Source of the DNA: Cryobacterium fucosi
Lineage (GTDB): Bacteria > Actinomycetota > Actinomycetes > Actinomycetales > Microbacteriaceae
Direction: 5' to 3'
Assembly: GCF_004403515.1 (NCBI RefSeq)
Contig: NZ_SOHH01000024.1
Span: 1 to 56,402 of the forward strand
Length of the DNA: 56,402 bases
Shown here: one piece after another, positions 31,270 through 41,065 of the stretch
How positions within the stretch are numbered: the stretch's first letter is position 1
How the letters are laid out: each line of letters begins with the position of its first letter
The notes under the pieces: model-generated
Databases searched by the model: none
What the model was told of the DNA's origin: nothing
Seen by the model: only the letters and a program-made list of their open reading frames with translations
Translations under genes and position numbers: made by a program

Positions 31270-34200
31270 TCAGCTCGTGAGCACCTTGTGGATGCGCTGC
31301 AGGGAGACGGACTCCGCGGCCTTCAGCTCCTGGGCGAAGAGGCTGATCCGCAGTTCCTCGATCATCCAGCGGGCGCGCACCAGGTTCGCCGGGGAGTCGG
31401 GGGCCAGGGGGATCCGGCCGCCGGCATCCGTGTACCGCGTGGTCGCAGCCTGGCTCTCGTTCATCCAGACCCGGTCGCGGCTCGGGTTGTCGCCGAGCTT
31501 CACGATCCGTGAGCTGATCCCGCCGAGGTAGCGCGGCAGGTGCCGGAGCTGGGCGAGGCCGGTGGCGCTGACGAAGCCGGGGTAGACCAGCCCGGCCAGC
31601 TGGGCGCGGGCATCCGTCAACGCCGGAAGCAGGGCCATACTGGTGGATGCCTTGAGTGCCTTGTCTGCGGCCCGGGACGCCGTGAGGATGCGCGCGAGAA
31701 GGCCGACGGCCTCGAACATCGAGTCCATGACCACGCCGGAGACCCGGTCCCGGATGGTGTCGAATTCGGCCTTCATGAACACCTGCCCGCCGGGCTTCAC
31801 CCGGAACAGCACGTCGTCGACGCTCGCGGCCAGGCAGTCGTCGAACAGCGCCTGGGTCGACCGGTACGGGCTGGTGGCGAGGCTGAGCTTTTCGGCCCCG
31901 GTGAGGTGCTGCTGCACGTAGGCGACCGGCGAGGGGGTGGCCAGCAGGAGCAGGCGGCGCACCCCGCCGGGCAGGGTCCGGGCCTGCTCGGCCTCGGTGC
32001 TCATCATCCGGATCGCCACCGACTGGCCCTCGTCGACCAGGGTCGGGTAGCCGCGGATCGTGTTGTCGCCCTGCTTGGTGTCGATGAAGCGGGGCAGCTC
32101 CGCGAAATCCCAGGTGGTCAGCCCGGTGCGCTCGATCGCGTTGGCGGGGGTGGCCGCGGATGCCTTCGCCACGCTTTCGCGGGCCCGGCTGCCCAGGCGG
32201 CGTTGCAGCTCCCGCAGATCCTTGCCCGAGGCCAGCGGGCGGCCGCGTTCGTCGACGATCCGGAACGTCATCCTGAGGTGCGCCGCCACCCGGTCCTGGT
32301 CGAAGTCGCCCGCGGTGACCGGAACGTAGGTCAGCCGCTGGATCAGGGCGGCGAGGGTCTCGGTGAAGGGGGTCTCGACAGGCTCGACCACCGGGCGTCT
32401 GGTCTCGACGGGCTCGACCACCGGGCGTCTGGTCTCGACGGGCTCGACCACCGGGCGTCTGGTCTCGACGGGCTCGACCACCGGGCGTCTGGTCTCGACG
32501 GGCTCGACCACCGGGGGCTCGACCAGCGAGGGCTCGACCAGCGAGGGGGCGGGCGGCAGCTCGGTGAGCAGGCGCGCCGCCCAGTCGGCCGCCGGCACGA
32601 CGTTGCGCCGGATGCTCTTCGGCAGCGACTTGATCAGAGCGGTGACCAGCTCGGCGCGGAGCCCGGGCACCTGCCAGTCGAAGCCGGCAGGGGACAGCCG
32701 GGCCAGCAGCGCCAGCGGGATCTGCACGGTGACGCCGTCGTCCTCCTCGCCCGGCTCGAACCGGTAGCGGAGGCTGAACCGCTGGTCGCCCTGGTGCCAG
32801 ACCGGCGGGAAGACGGCCTCGTCGATTTCCGGCGCGTCCTCGGGCGCGAGCGCTTCGGCCGTCATCGTGAGCAGGTCGGGGGTCGCCGCCCTGGCCGAGC
32901 GCCACCAGGTTTCGAAGGTTCGGGTGGAACAGACATCCGCCGGGATACGCGTCTGATAGAACTCGAACACGGCCTCGTCGTCGAACAGGATGTCCCGCCG
33001 CCGGGTGCGCTCCTCCAGCTCGGCCAGTTCGGTGCGCAGCTTCTTGTTGGCCCGGTCGAACGCGGTGACCCGCTGGTCGACCCGGTCGAGGTCCCACTCG
33101 CCCTCGACCAGGGCGTGCCGGATGAACAGGTCACGGGCGTACGCGGGGTCGACTCGGGCGAACTGGATGCGGCGGCGCGGCACGATCGGCACCCCGTAGA
33201 GGGTGACCCGCTCGTAGGCGACGACCGCGCCCTGCTTCTTCTCCCAGTGCGGCTCCGAGAAGCTCCGTTTGCAGAGGTCGCCCGCGAGCGGTTCGGCCCA
33301 GGCCGGGTCGATGACGGCGTTCATCCGGGCGAACAGGCGGCTGGTCTCGACCAGTTCGGCGCTCATCACGGCGTTCGGCTGCTTCTTCGCCAGGGATGAA
33401 CCGGGGAAGATCACGAAGCGTTGCTGGCGAGCGCCGATGTAGTCCTTCTTGGCGGTGTCCTTGAGGCCGAGATGCGAGAGCAGCCCGGCGAGCAGGGAGC
33501 GGTGGATGCCGTCGGGGTTCACGCTCGCCTCTCCGCCAGCTTTGGAGTCAAACACAGCCAGGCCGAGCGGTTTCGCCATCTGCCGGAGCTGCTTGTAGAC
33601 GTCCTGCCACTCGCGCACCCGCAGGTAGTTGAGGAACTCGTTCTTGCACAGGCGCCGGAAGGCGCTGGAGCCGAGCTCCTTCTGCTGGGTCTCAAGGTAG
33701 TTCCAGAGGTTGAGCAGGCCGAGGAAGTCGCTGGTCGGGTCCGCGAACCGGGCGTGTTGCTGGTCGGCCTGGGCGCGGCGTTCGAGCGGGCGTTCGCGCG
33801 GGTCCTGGATGGTGAGCCCGGCGACGATCGCCATCACCTCGCGGCTGGTGCCCTGGGTCTTCGACTCCACCACCATCCGGCCGAACCGGGGGTCGATCGG
33901 CAGCTTCGCGAGCTGCTGGCCGATCCGGGTGAGCCTGGCGGTCTTGTCGGTACTGACGCCGCCGCTCGCCTTGCCACCGCCGGTGCCCGGGGCGACCGCG
34001 CCGAGCTCGGCGAGCAGGTCGAGGCCGTCCTTGATGCCGCGGGAGTCGGGCGGGGTCAGGAACGGGAACGCGGCGATGTCGCCAAGGCCGAGCGAGATCA
34101 TCTGCAGGATGACGGCGGCGAGGTTGGTGCGCAGGACCTCCGGCTCGGTGAACTCGGGCCGCCGGGTGAAGTCCTCCTCCGAATACAGCCGGATCGCGAT

Positions 34201-35286
34201 GCCGTCGCTGGTGCGCCCGCTCCGGCCGGAGCGCTGGTTCGCCGAGGCCTGACTGATCGCCTCGATCGGCAGCCGCTGCACCTTCGAGCGCACGCTGTAC
34301 CGGCTGATCCGGGCGGTCCCGGCGTCAATGACATAACGGATGCCCGGAACGGTCAGGCTGGTCTCGGCCACGTTGGTCGCGAGCACGATCCGGCGCCGCA
34401 CCCCGGCCACGGCCGAGCGCTGGAACACCTTGTGCTGGTCGGCGGCGGAGAGCCGGCCGTAGAGGGGGAGCACCTCGGTGGGGCTGCCGCGCCCGGCGGC
34501 GGCGAACTTGCCCTGCAGGGCGTCGGCCGCGTCACGGATCTCGGTCTCACCGCTGAGGAAGACGAGCACGTCGCCGCTGGACTCCCGGTCGAGCTCGTCG
34601 AGCGCGGCGGAGATGCCCTCGATGTAATCGCGGTCGACGGCGGGCGCGGCATCCGTCAGTTCGTCGTCGTCCATCGCCTCTGCGACGAGCGGGCGGTAGC
34701 GGATCTCGACCGGGTAGGTGCGGCCGGAAACCTCGATGATCGGGGCCGGCGTGCCGTCGGCGGCCGCGAAATGCTCGGCGAAGCTCTGCGGGTCGATCGT
34801 GGCCGAGGTGATGATGAGCTTGAGGTCGGGGCGCTGCGGCAGGAGCTGGCGCAGGTAACCGAGCAGGAAGTCGATGTTGAGGCTGCGCTCGTGCGCCTCG
34901 TCGATGATGATCGTGTCGTACTTGCGCAGCATCCGGTCGCGGTGCATCTCGTTGAGCAGGATGCCGTCGGTCATCAGCTTGATCCGGGTCTCCGGCCCGA
35001 CCTGGTCGGTGAAGCGCACCTGGTAGCCGACGGTCTGGCCGACCTCCTGGCCCAGTTCCTCCGCAATTCGCTCGGCGATGGTGCGGGCGGCGAGGCGGCG
35101 CGGCTGGGTGTGGCCGATGCTGGTGCGGCCGAGTTCGAGGCAGATCTTCGGCAGCTGGGTGGTCTTGCCTGAGCCGGTCGCTCCGGCGACGATCACCACC
35201 TGGTTGTCCCGGATGGCGCGCGCGATATCCTCGCGGCGCTGGCTGACCGGGAGCTCGGGCGGGAAGGTGATGACGACGGGGATCAT
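31270..35286 (-). CDS. hrpA: ATP-dependent RNA helicase HrpA
   Basis: This 1338-residue DEAH-box helicase has Walker A GATGSGKT (residues 35-42), DEAH 129-132, the SAT motif in ITSATIDPQ, and motif VI QRSGRSGRT. The OB-fold/helicase-associated region follows, and the large C-terminal DUF3418 region typical of HrpA. In E. coli the protein acts in mRNA processing and rescue of collided ribosomes. ATG 35286 has GGAAGG about 4 nt upstream; the open frame continues a little further without homology. Residues about 914-972 are an in-frame amplification of palindromic family A (VVEPVETRRP repeated), inside an otherwise conserved part of the protein. Confidence 0.95.
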   Translation of the reverse strand: MIPVVITFPPELPVSQRREDIARAIRDNQVVIVAGATGSGKTTQLPKICLELGRTSIGHTQPRRLAARTIAERIAEELGQEVGQTVGYQVRFTDQVGPETRIKLMTDGILLNEMHRDRMLRKYDTIIIDEAHERSLNIDFLLGYLRQLLPQRPDLKLIITSATIDPQSFAEHFAAADGTPAPIIEVSGRTYPVEIRYRPLVAEAMDDDELTDAAPAVDRDYIEGISAALDELDRESSGDVLVFLSGETEIRDAADALQGKFAAAGRGSPTEVLPLYGRLSAADQHKVFQRSAVAGVRRRIVLATNVAETSLTVPGIRYVIDAGTARISRYSVRSKVQRLPIEAISQASANQRSGRSGRTSDGIAIRLYSEEDFTRRPEFTEPEVLRTNLAAVILQMISLGLGDIAAFPFLTPPDSRGIKDGLDLLAELGAVAPGTGGGKASGGVSTDKTARLTRIGQQLAKLPIDPRFGRMVVESKTQGTSREVMAIVAGLTIQDPRERPLERRAQADQQHARFADPTSDFLGLLNLWNYLETQQKELGSSAFRRLCKNEFLNYLRVREWQDVYKQLRQMAKPLGLAVFDSKAGGEASVNPDGIHRSLLAGLLSHLGLKDTAKKDYIGARQQRFVIFPGSSLAKKQPNAVMSAELVETSRLFARMNAVIDPAWAEPLAGDLCKRSFSEPHWEKKQGAVVAYERVTLYGVPIVPRRRIQFARVDPAYARDLFIRHALVEGEWDLDRVDQRVTAFDRANKKLRTELAELEERTRRRDILFDDEAVFEFYQTRIPADVCSTRTFETWWRSARAATPDLLTMTAEALAPEDAPEIDEAVFPPVWHQGDQRFSLRYRFEPGEEDDGVTVQIPLALLARLSPAGFDWQVPGLRAELVTALIKSLPKSIRRNVVPAADWAARLLTELPPAPSLVEPSLVEPPVVEPVETRRPVVEPVETRRPVVEPVETRRPVVEPVETRRPVVEPVETPFTETLAALIQRLTYVPVTAGDFDQDRVAAHLRMTFRIVDERGRPLASGKDLRELQRRLGSRARESVAKASAATPANAIERTGLTTWDFAELPRFIDTKQGDNTIRGYPTLVDEGQSVAIRMMSTEAEQARTLPGGVRRLLLLATPSPVAYVQQHLTGAEKLSLATSPYRSTQALFDDCLAASVDDVLFRVKPGGQVFMKAEFDTIRDRVSGVVMDSMFEAVGLLARILTASRAADKALKASTSMALLPALTDARAQLAGLVYPGFVSATGLAQLRHLPRYLGGISSRIVKLGDNPSRDRVWMNESQAATTRYTDAGGRIPLAPDSPANLVRARWMIEELRISLFAQELKAAESVSLQRIHKVLTS
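32371..32545. repeat. Family A repeat amplified in frame within hrpA
   Basis: There are five exact-length 30-bp units (starts 32371, 32401, 32431, 32461, 32491) of GGTCTCGACGGGCTCGACCA plus ten bases, followed by two 15-bp partial units. The 30-nt period keeps the hrpA frame open and encodes a decapeptide repeat. Confidence 0.95.
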
Positions 35287-35362
35287 GAGCCTTCCATCGT
35301 ATTCCAAGCCGTGCGACGTCCGGGTGCGCCGCCCGCCGTGCCCCACTTTAACCGCACGATGT

Positions 35363-35368
35363 TAGCAT
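35363..35368 (+). promoter_or_regulatory. -10 element of leaderless HTH regulator gene
   Basis: TAGCAT, 6 nt before ATG 35375; no ribosome site upstream. Confidence 0.6.
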
Positions 35369-35374
35369 CAATGC

Positions 35375-36133
35375 ATGAACCCGGAGGTTGGGCACGGAGG
35401 ACGGCACGCCGCCCTCGCCTCCGACGCGCGCCGGCAGGTGCTCGAACTGCTCATGGGGTCACCCAATCCGTTCGATGCGGCCGCCGTGGCGACTCGGGTC
35501 GGAATGCATATCACGACCGCCCGGTTCCACCTCGAACAGCTCGAGGGCGCCGGGCTGATCCGGCGTTCCGTGGAGCGGGCCGGCACACGCGGGCGGCCGC
35601 GCATCCTCTTCAGCATCGGTCCGGCCGCCCGGGAGGACTCGGCCAGGCACGACCTGGGCCAGGCCCTGGCCGGCGCTCTGGCTGAGGATGTCGACGGCGG
35701 GCGGGCGAGGTCGATTCGGGCCGGCGAGCACTGGGCCGACGCCTTCGCCGGGGAGCTCGCCGGGCGCGCCGGCGAGGGCGCACTGCCCCTCCTGCAGATC
35801 CTGGACCGGCTGGGTTTCGACCCCGTTGTGGAGGTTTCGGATGAGGCCGGTGAGGAGGACGACGCAGGCGCGGGCGATTCAGATGCTGTCGCTGTCGCTG
35901 GTGGCGCGGTCGAGGCTACCGTCATCAACCTCGTGGCCTGCCCGTTCCGCGCCGACGCCCGGGCGTCCCCCGAGGTGATCTGCTCCGTCCACCTGGGCCT
36001 CATCCGGGGCATCGTCCGGGACCTCGGACACGACCCGGAGGGCACCCTGCTGCTCCCCTTCGTGGGCCCGGAGCTGTGCCAGGTTCGGCTGCGTGGTTCG
36101 TGGCCGTCCGCCGGGGGTGCGTCTCGGGAGTAG
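35375..36133 (+). CDS. Winged-helix transcriptional regulator (ArsR/SufR-like)
   Basis: In this 252-residue protein the N-terminal winged helix comprises DARRQVLELLMGSPNPFDAAAVATRVGMHITTARFHLEQLEGAGLIRR (about residues 17-64). The C-terminal region holds a long acidic Glu/Asp/Ala stretch and two cysteines in VACPFR and VICSVHLGLIRG (14 residues between them), a pattern like the cysteine-bearing tail of SufR-type regulators. Metal or Fe-S binding is possible but not demonstrated by only two cysteines. It is divergent from hrpA and followed by an aldo/keto reductase on the same strand. Confidence 0.8.
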   Translation: MNPEVGHGGRHAALASDARRQVLELLMGSPNPFDAAAVATRVGMHITTARFHLEQLEGAGLIRRSVERAGTRGRPRILFSIGPAAREDSARHDLGQALAGALAEDVDGGRARSIRAGEHWADAFAGELAGRAGEGALPLLQILDRLGFDPVVEVSDEAGEEDDAGAGDSDAVAVAGGAVEATVINLVACPFRADARASPEVICSVHLGLIRGIVRDLGHDPEGTLLLPFVGPELCQVRLRGSWPSAGGASRE

Positions 36134-36197
36134 CCGGGTGCGTCGCCGGAGTGGCCGGGGGAGTTGCCGCGTTCACTCTCCGTTCGGGCGCGGCCCC

Positions 36198-37043
<846 letters not shown>

Positions 37044-37227
37044 GGCGAGTCTCCTCAGCTGCTACCAACGATATGCCGGTGACCGTGACGGCGCCGGCGG
37101 TGGTCGCGATGGCTGATTCCCGCCAGCGGTGCGTCGTCGGCGCCGTCTTCGGCACCCCCAACCCGGTCGACCTGCTCGGCCAGGCCGGGCGCCTGATCAT
37201 GTTCATCGTCGTCTCGATCTTCGGCTG

Positions 37228-37755
37228 CTATGGGGTACGGAGTGCCAGCGTCGTGGCCACGCCGATGAGGAGTCCCGCCGTGGCTCCGGCGCCGACGAGC
37301 AGGATGCCGCGCACCGGGCGCCGGTTCGTGCGGGCCCCGCGCCTCGGCTCCACGTCGGTGTCCCGGTCGTCGTTCTCGTAGCCGGCACCGGGCCAGGCCC
37401 GGAAGCTGACCAGCACCAGGTCGAGGGCTGCGGCATCCTGTGCCAGCAGCCGGGTGAGCTCCCGCAGCCGGTGCTCGCCGATGGTGGCGCTGACCGGCTC
37501 GCCGGTGTCGGGGTCCGCGACCTCGCTCAGCGGTCCATCGATCCGGGTGCGCGAGTACACGGCGGCCTGCTCGGCGCCGAGGCCGACGAGGGGATCGGGG
37601 CGGCCTCCCGGGGTGCGGCTGAGCGGGTGCGCCCGCCACCAGAGCGCATCCTGCACATCGTGCCGGCCCCGGTAGGCGGCGCGCAGTGCGATCACCAGTC
37701 CCAGGTCGGTCTCGGCCGCGGTTTCCAGGCGACCGGCCACTGTCTTCAACGTCAC
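37228..37755 (-). CDS. Hypothetical tail-anchored protein
   Basis: This 175-residue protein is mostly soluble and charged, then has a basic stretch ([13 protein letters not shown]) and one C-terminal membrane helix ([21 protein letters not shown], about residues 150-171). It would therefore be anchored with its N-terminal part in the cytosol. The GTG start at 37755 is uncertain. No family is recognised. The 184 bases between its stop and the aldo/keto reductase contain no gene that I can support. Confidence 0.65.
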   Translation of the reverse strand: MTLKTVAGRLETAAETDLGLVIALRAAYRGRHDVQDALWWRAHPLSRTPGGRPDPLVGLGAEQAAVYSRTRIDGPLSEVADPDTGEPVSATIGEHRLRELTRLLAQDAAALDLVLVSFRAWPGAGYENDDRDTDVEPRRGARTNRRPVRGILLVGAGATAGLLIGVATTLALRTP

Positions 37756-37850
37756 GTGCAGCCCCCCACTGTCAGTGCCAGCCTAACCACCCCCGAACGG
37801 GAGATCCAGTGGCCGGGGTGCCGACCGCCTCACCGGAAGCGGTCTCGGCG

Positions 37851-37856
37851 CACAAT
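37851..37856 (+). promoter_or_regulatory. -10 element of DUF255 gene
   Basis: CACAAT, 6 nt before ATG 37863; a weaker match than the TAG-type sites. Confidence 0.4.
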
Positions 37857-37862
37857 GGAGGC

Positions 37863-39881
37863 ATGCCCAACCGACTTGCCGATGCGATCAGTCCGTACCT
37901 GCGCTCACACGCCGACAACCCGGTCGACTGGCAGGGATGGGGTGCGGAGGCGTTCGAGGAGGCTCGCGCGCGCGACGTTCCCGTGCTCGTCTCGATCGGC
38001 TATTCGACCTGCCACTGGTGCCATGTCATGGCGCGGGAGAGCTTCAGCGACCCCGACCTTGCCTCCTATCTCAATGAGCACTTCGTGAGCGTCAAAGTCG
38101 ACCGGGAGGAACACCCCGACGTCGACGCCGCCTACCTGGCCGCGGCCAGCGCGTTCGTCGGCGGCCTGGGCTGGCCGCTGAACGTGTTCGTCACCCCGGA
38201 GGGCCGGGCCTTCTACGTCGGAACCTACTTCCCGCCGCAGCCGATGTCGGGGCATCCGTCGTTCCGACAGGTGCTCGAGGCGGTGACGGATGCCTGGACT
38301 ACCCGCCGCATGGAGGTCACCGAGAGCGCGGACCTGGTTGCCGAGGCGCTGGCCACGGCCTCCCGGCAGGGAATGACCATCGGAGCGCGCCCGGACGCGA
38401 CCGCCATCGGCGCGGCCGCCGCCACCCTGGTCGCCCAGGAAGACCCGGTCCACGGCGGCTTCGGAGACGCCCCCAAGTTCCCGGTGGCGCCTGTCCTCGG
38501 CTTCCTGCTCGACAGGGCTGACCGGGCCGAGGGGACCGCCGGCGACCGGGCCGAGGGCACCGCCGGCGATCGGGCCGAGGGGAGGTCACTTGCCCTGCGC
38601 ACCCTCAAACGGCTCGGCGCCTCTCCGCTGCGGGACCCGATCGAGGGCGGCTTCTTCCGCTACGCGGTCAACCGGGACTGGAGCGAGCCGCACTACGAAC
38701 GGATGCTCTACGACAACGCCCAGCTCCTCGACCTCTACACGCAGGCGTGGAAGCTCACCGGCGAGCCGTGGGCACGCGCCGTGGCCGAGGGAATCGCCCG
38801 CTTCCTCACGTCGGTGCTGGCGCTGCCGGGCGCAGGCTTCGCCAGCGGGCAGGATTCAGAGAGCACCGTGGACGGGCTGCGCGTCGAAGGCGGCTACTAC
38901 ACCCTCGATGAGGACGCCCGGAAGCGGCAACCCAGGCCCGCACTCGACGCCAAGGTGCTCACGGGCTGGAACGGCCTCGCCATCGCGGCCCTCGCCCGGG
39001 CCGGATTCGCCTTCGACGACCTCAGCCTCCGGGCGGCAGCCACGGGCGCGGCCGACAAGCTTCTCGACCAGCATCTGCTCGACCCTGCACCAGGTGGCAC
39101 CCGACTCGTGCGGGCGTCCACCTCGGGTCGCGTCTCGGGAGCGCAGGCGACCCTGGAGGACTACGGGATGTTCGCACGCGGCCTCCTCGAACTCGCCCTG
39201 GCCACTGGGGAGGTGCGCTATGCCGTCGCGGCGCGCCACCTCGTTGACGCGACGTTGCCGCCGGCTCAGGATCCGCTTACGTTCCGGGCGCCGAACGGCG
39301 CCGACCCCGTGCTGGCAGCGCAGGGCCTGGACCTCGCCGTCGACCCGTCGGAGGGCGCGTACCCGTCTGGTCTGACGGCCATCGCAGGGGCGGCCTGGCT
39401 GCTCCACCTGCTCACCGCGGAACCGCGCTACCTGGCCGCGGCCAAGTCCGCGATGGCGGTGCTGGGAGGGCCCATGCTGGCCCGTCCACTTGCGTTCGGT
39501 GCGGCTCTGCGCCTGAGCGCGGCGTTGCTGGCCCCGGTCGAGCAACTGGTCGTCGTCTCGCCAGACGGCGGCCCAGCAGACACCGGTCCCGTCCGGCCCG
39601 TCTCGCCGCCCGCCGCCCTCGATCGGAACCCGGGCGGGCTGCTCGTCGCCGCGCGTCTGCGGGCGACCGGTCTCGTCGCCGCAGTCACCGAGGCCCAGGC
39701 GAAGGCCTTCGCCGAGGCCGGTTTCGGCTTGTTCCGAGACCGCACCGCCCGCGCAGGCGTGGCCGCCGCCTACGTGTGCCGGGACGTCGTCTGCAGCCTG
39801 CCGGTGACCGACCCGGCCGACCTTCCAGCCGGGACGCCGGGCTCGACCGGGCGGCCGTCCGGGACGACAATGGGCGCATGA
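37863..39881 (+). CDS. DUF255 thioredoxin-like protein (YyaL/SPATA20 family)
   Basis: In this 672-residue protein the N-terminal thioredoxin-like domain begins [21 protein letters not shown] and has the active-site-like CHWCH (C50, C53). [14 protein letters not shown] and [23 protein letters not shown] follow. The rest is an (alpha/alpha)6-barrel like N-acylglucosamine epimerases, with [25 protein letters not shown] and [13 protein letters not shown]. The reaction is unknown; redox-linked or sugar-related roles have been proposed. Residues about 219-240 are a small tandem repeat (DRAEGTAG) encoded by 24-bp DNA units at 38519-38583. Confidence 0.93.
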   Translation: MPNRLADAISPYLRSHADNPVDWQGWGAEAFEEARARDVPVLVSIGYSTCHWCHVMARESFSDPDLASYLNEHFVSVKVDREEHPDVDAAYLAAASAFVGGLGWPLNVFVTPEGRAFYVGTYFPPQPMSGHPSFRQVLEAVTDAWTTRRMEVTESADLVAEALATASRQGMTIGARPDATAIGAAAATLVAQEDPVHGGFGDAPKFPVAPVLGFLLDRADRAEGTAGDRAEGTAGDRAEGRSLALRTLKRLGASPLRDPIEGGFFRYAVNRDWSEPHYERMLYDNAQLLDLYTQAWKLTGEPWARAVAEGIARFLTSVLALPGAGFASGQDSESTVDGLRVEGGYYTLDEDARKRQPRPALDAKVLTGWNGLAIAALARAGFAFDDLSLRAAATGAADKLLDQHLLDPAPGGTRLVRASTSGRVSGAQATLEDYGMFARGLLELALATGEVRYAVAARHLVDATLPPAQDPLTFRAPNGADPVLAAQGLDLAVDPSEGAYPSGLTAIAGAAWLLHLLTAEPRYLAAAKSAMAVLGGPMLARPLAFGAALRLSAALLAPVEQLVVVSPDGGPADTGPVRPVSPPAALDRNPGGLLVAARLRATGLVAAVTEAQAKAFAEAGFGLFRDRTARAGVAAAYVCRDVVCSLPVTDPADLPAGTPGSTGRPSGTTMGA

Positions 39882-40354
39882 CCATCCGGATCAAGCGCGT
39901 CTACGACGCCCCGTCCACGGCCGACGGCAGCCGGGTGCTGGTGGACCGACTCTGGCCGCGGGGCGTCTCCAGGGCGCGGGCAGACCTCGACGAGTGGCTG
40001 AAGGACGTCGCTCCCAGCCCCGGCCTGCGCACCTGGTGGAATCACGACCCCGACCGGATCGACGAATTCGCCGTCAGGTACAGAGCTGAACTCGACGTGG
40101 ACCCGACGGCCGCCGTCGCTGTCGCCCGGTTGCGGAGCCTGGTCGCCGCGAACGCGCGCGCCGGAACGGCCATCACCCTCGTCTACGGCGCCAGGGACCC
40201 CCTCGTGAACCACGCCCGGATTCTCGGCGAGTACCTCGAGGCCACCCGCACCGCCCCGCCCGCCGCCAGTCCGCCCGCCGCCGGTCCGCCCGCCGGCGAA
40301 CACGCCCGGACTTCCCCCGGGAGCCTCCCTGCCGGCACACCGCCGACCCCATAG
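39878..40354 (+). CDS. DUF488 domain protein
   Basis: This 158-residue protein has the DUF488 core ([27 protein letters not shown], then [18 protein letters not shown] and [13 protein letters not shown]). A low-complexity Ala/Pro tail of about 35 residues follows. ATG 39878 overlaps the previous stop as ATGA, so coupling is likely. GACAAT 6 nt upstream could be an internal -10. The function of the family is not established. Confidence 0.9.
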   Translation: MTIRIKRVYDAPSTADGSRVLVDRLWPRGVSRARADLDEWLKDVAPSPGLRTWWNHDPDRIDEFAVRYRAELDVDPTAAVAVARLRSLVAANARAGTAITLVYGARDPLVNHARILGEYLEATRTAPPAASPPAAGPPAGEHARTSPGSLPAGTPPTP

Positions 40355-40416
40355 CATCGAGCCAACAGCACACGCGTCAACCGCTCCAGCCACGGAGCCG
40401 GCCGAGAGGATTCACC

Positions 40417-40845
40417 ATGGTTCCCGAAATCAACATCTGGGCGGTGCTGCTCGCAACCGCCTCCAGCATGGTCGTCGGCTCGATCTGGTATTCCCGACGG
40501 GCCTTCGGCACCTATTGGATGAAGGCGGTCGGCCATGACGAGGAGAGCATGCGCACCGGGTCGGCGGCGCCGCTCATCCTCACGGTCATCGTCAGCTTCA
40601 TCACCGCGTGGGTGCTGGCCGGTGCAGCCGCGATCGCGCAGAACTTCTATGGCGGAGGCTTCCTCGCCAACACCCTGCTGACCTCGGTCATCCTCTGGGC
40701 CGGCTTCACGGCGGCACGGATGGCCACCCACGACGCCTTCGACCGTCGCCCCTGGGGCCTCACCGTGCTCAACATTGCGCACGAACTGGTCACCCTGCTG
40801 CTGATGGCCCTGATCATCGGACTGTTCGGCATCAGCGCCCTGTAG
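40417..40845 (+). CDS. DUF1761 membrane protein
   Basis: This 142-residue protein has four membrane helices (about 7-25, 51-74, 82-100 and 115-140). The conserved GSIWYSRRAFGTYWMKAVG sits after the first helix and TAARMATHDAFDRRPWGL before the last, matching DUF1761. The function is unknown. ATG 40417 follows GAGAGGA. A strong hairpin lies 17 nt after the stop. Confidence 0.9.
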   Translation: MVPEINIWAVLLATASSMVVGSIWYSRRAFGTYWMKAVGHDEESMRTGSAAPLILTVIVSFITAWVLAGAAAIAQNFYGGGFLANTLLTSVILWAGFTAARMATHDAFDRRPWGLTVLNIAHELVTLLLMALIIGLFGISAL

Positions 40846-40862
40846 TCCCGCCCGAGGTGAAC

Positions 40863-40897
40863 ACCGGCGGCGGCCCCGTTTCGGGGCCGTCGCCGGT
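40863..40897 (+). terminator. Terminator hairpin after the DUF1761 gene
   Basis: The arms ACCGGCGGCGGCCCCG (40863-40878) and CGGGGCCGTCGCCGGT (40882-40897) form a 16-bp stem with one G-T type mismatch and a TTT loop. Confidence 0.85.
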
Positions 40898-41065
40898 CGC
40901 GTTCCCGGCCCGTCCCGCGACGTACACTGAGAGCAGCGCCACCGCGTTCCGCCGGCTGCTTCGCACTCGGTTTCAGGACGGGTGTGCGGTCGTGCGACAA
41001 AACCGGACGCACTCTCCCCGCTGGTGAACCTGGCAGACGAGTGTTCCCAATTCCAGAGGAGGACC

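Noticed and set aside
32371-32520. Direct repeats in hrpA as a CRISPR or integron feature
   Set aside because: Units are contiguous 30-bp copies with no spacers and keep the hrpA frame.
31540-35172. Two long plus-strand frames (31540-33399 and 33421-35172) opposite hrpA
   Set aside because: hrpA motifs (Walker A, DEAH, motif VI) fix the minus strand; these frames show the usual antisense composition.
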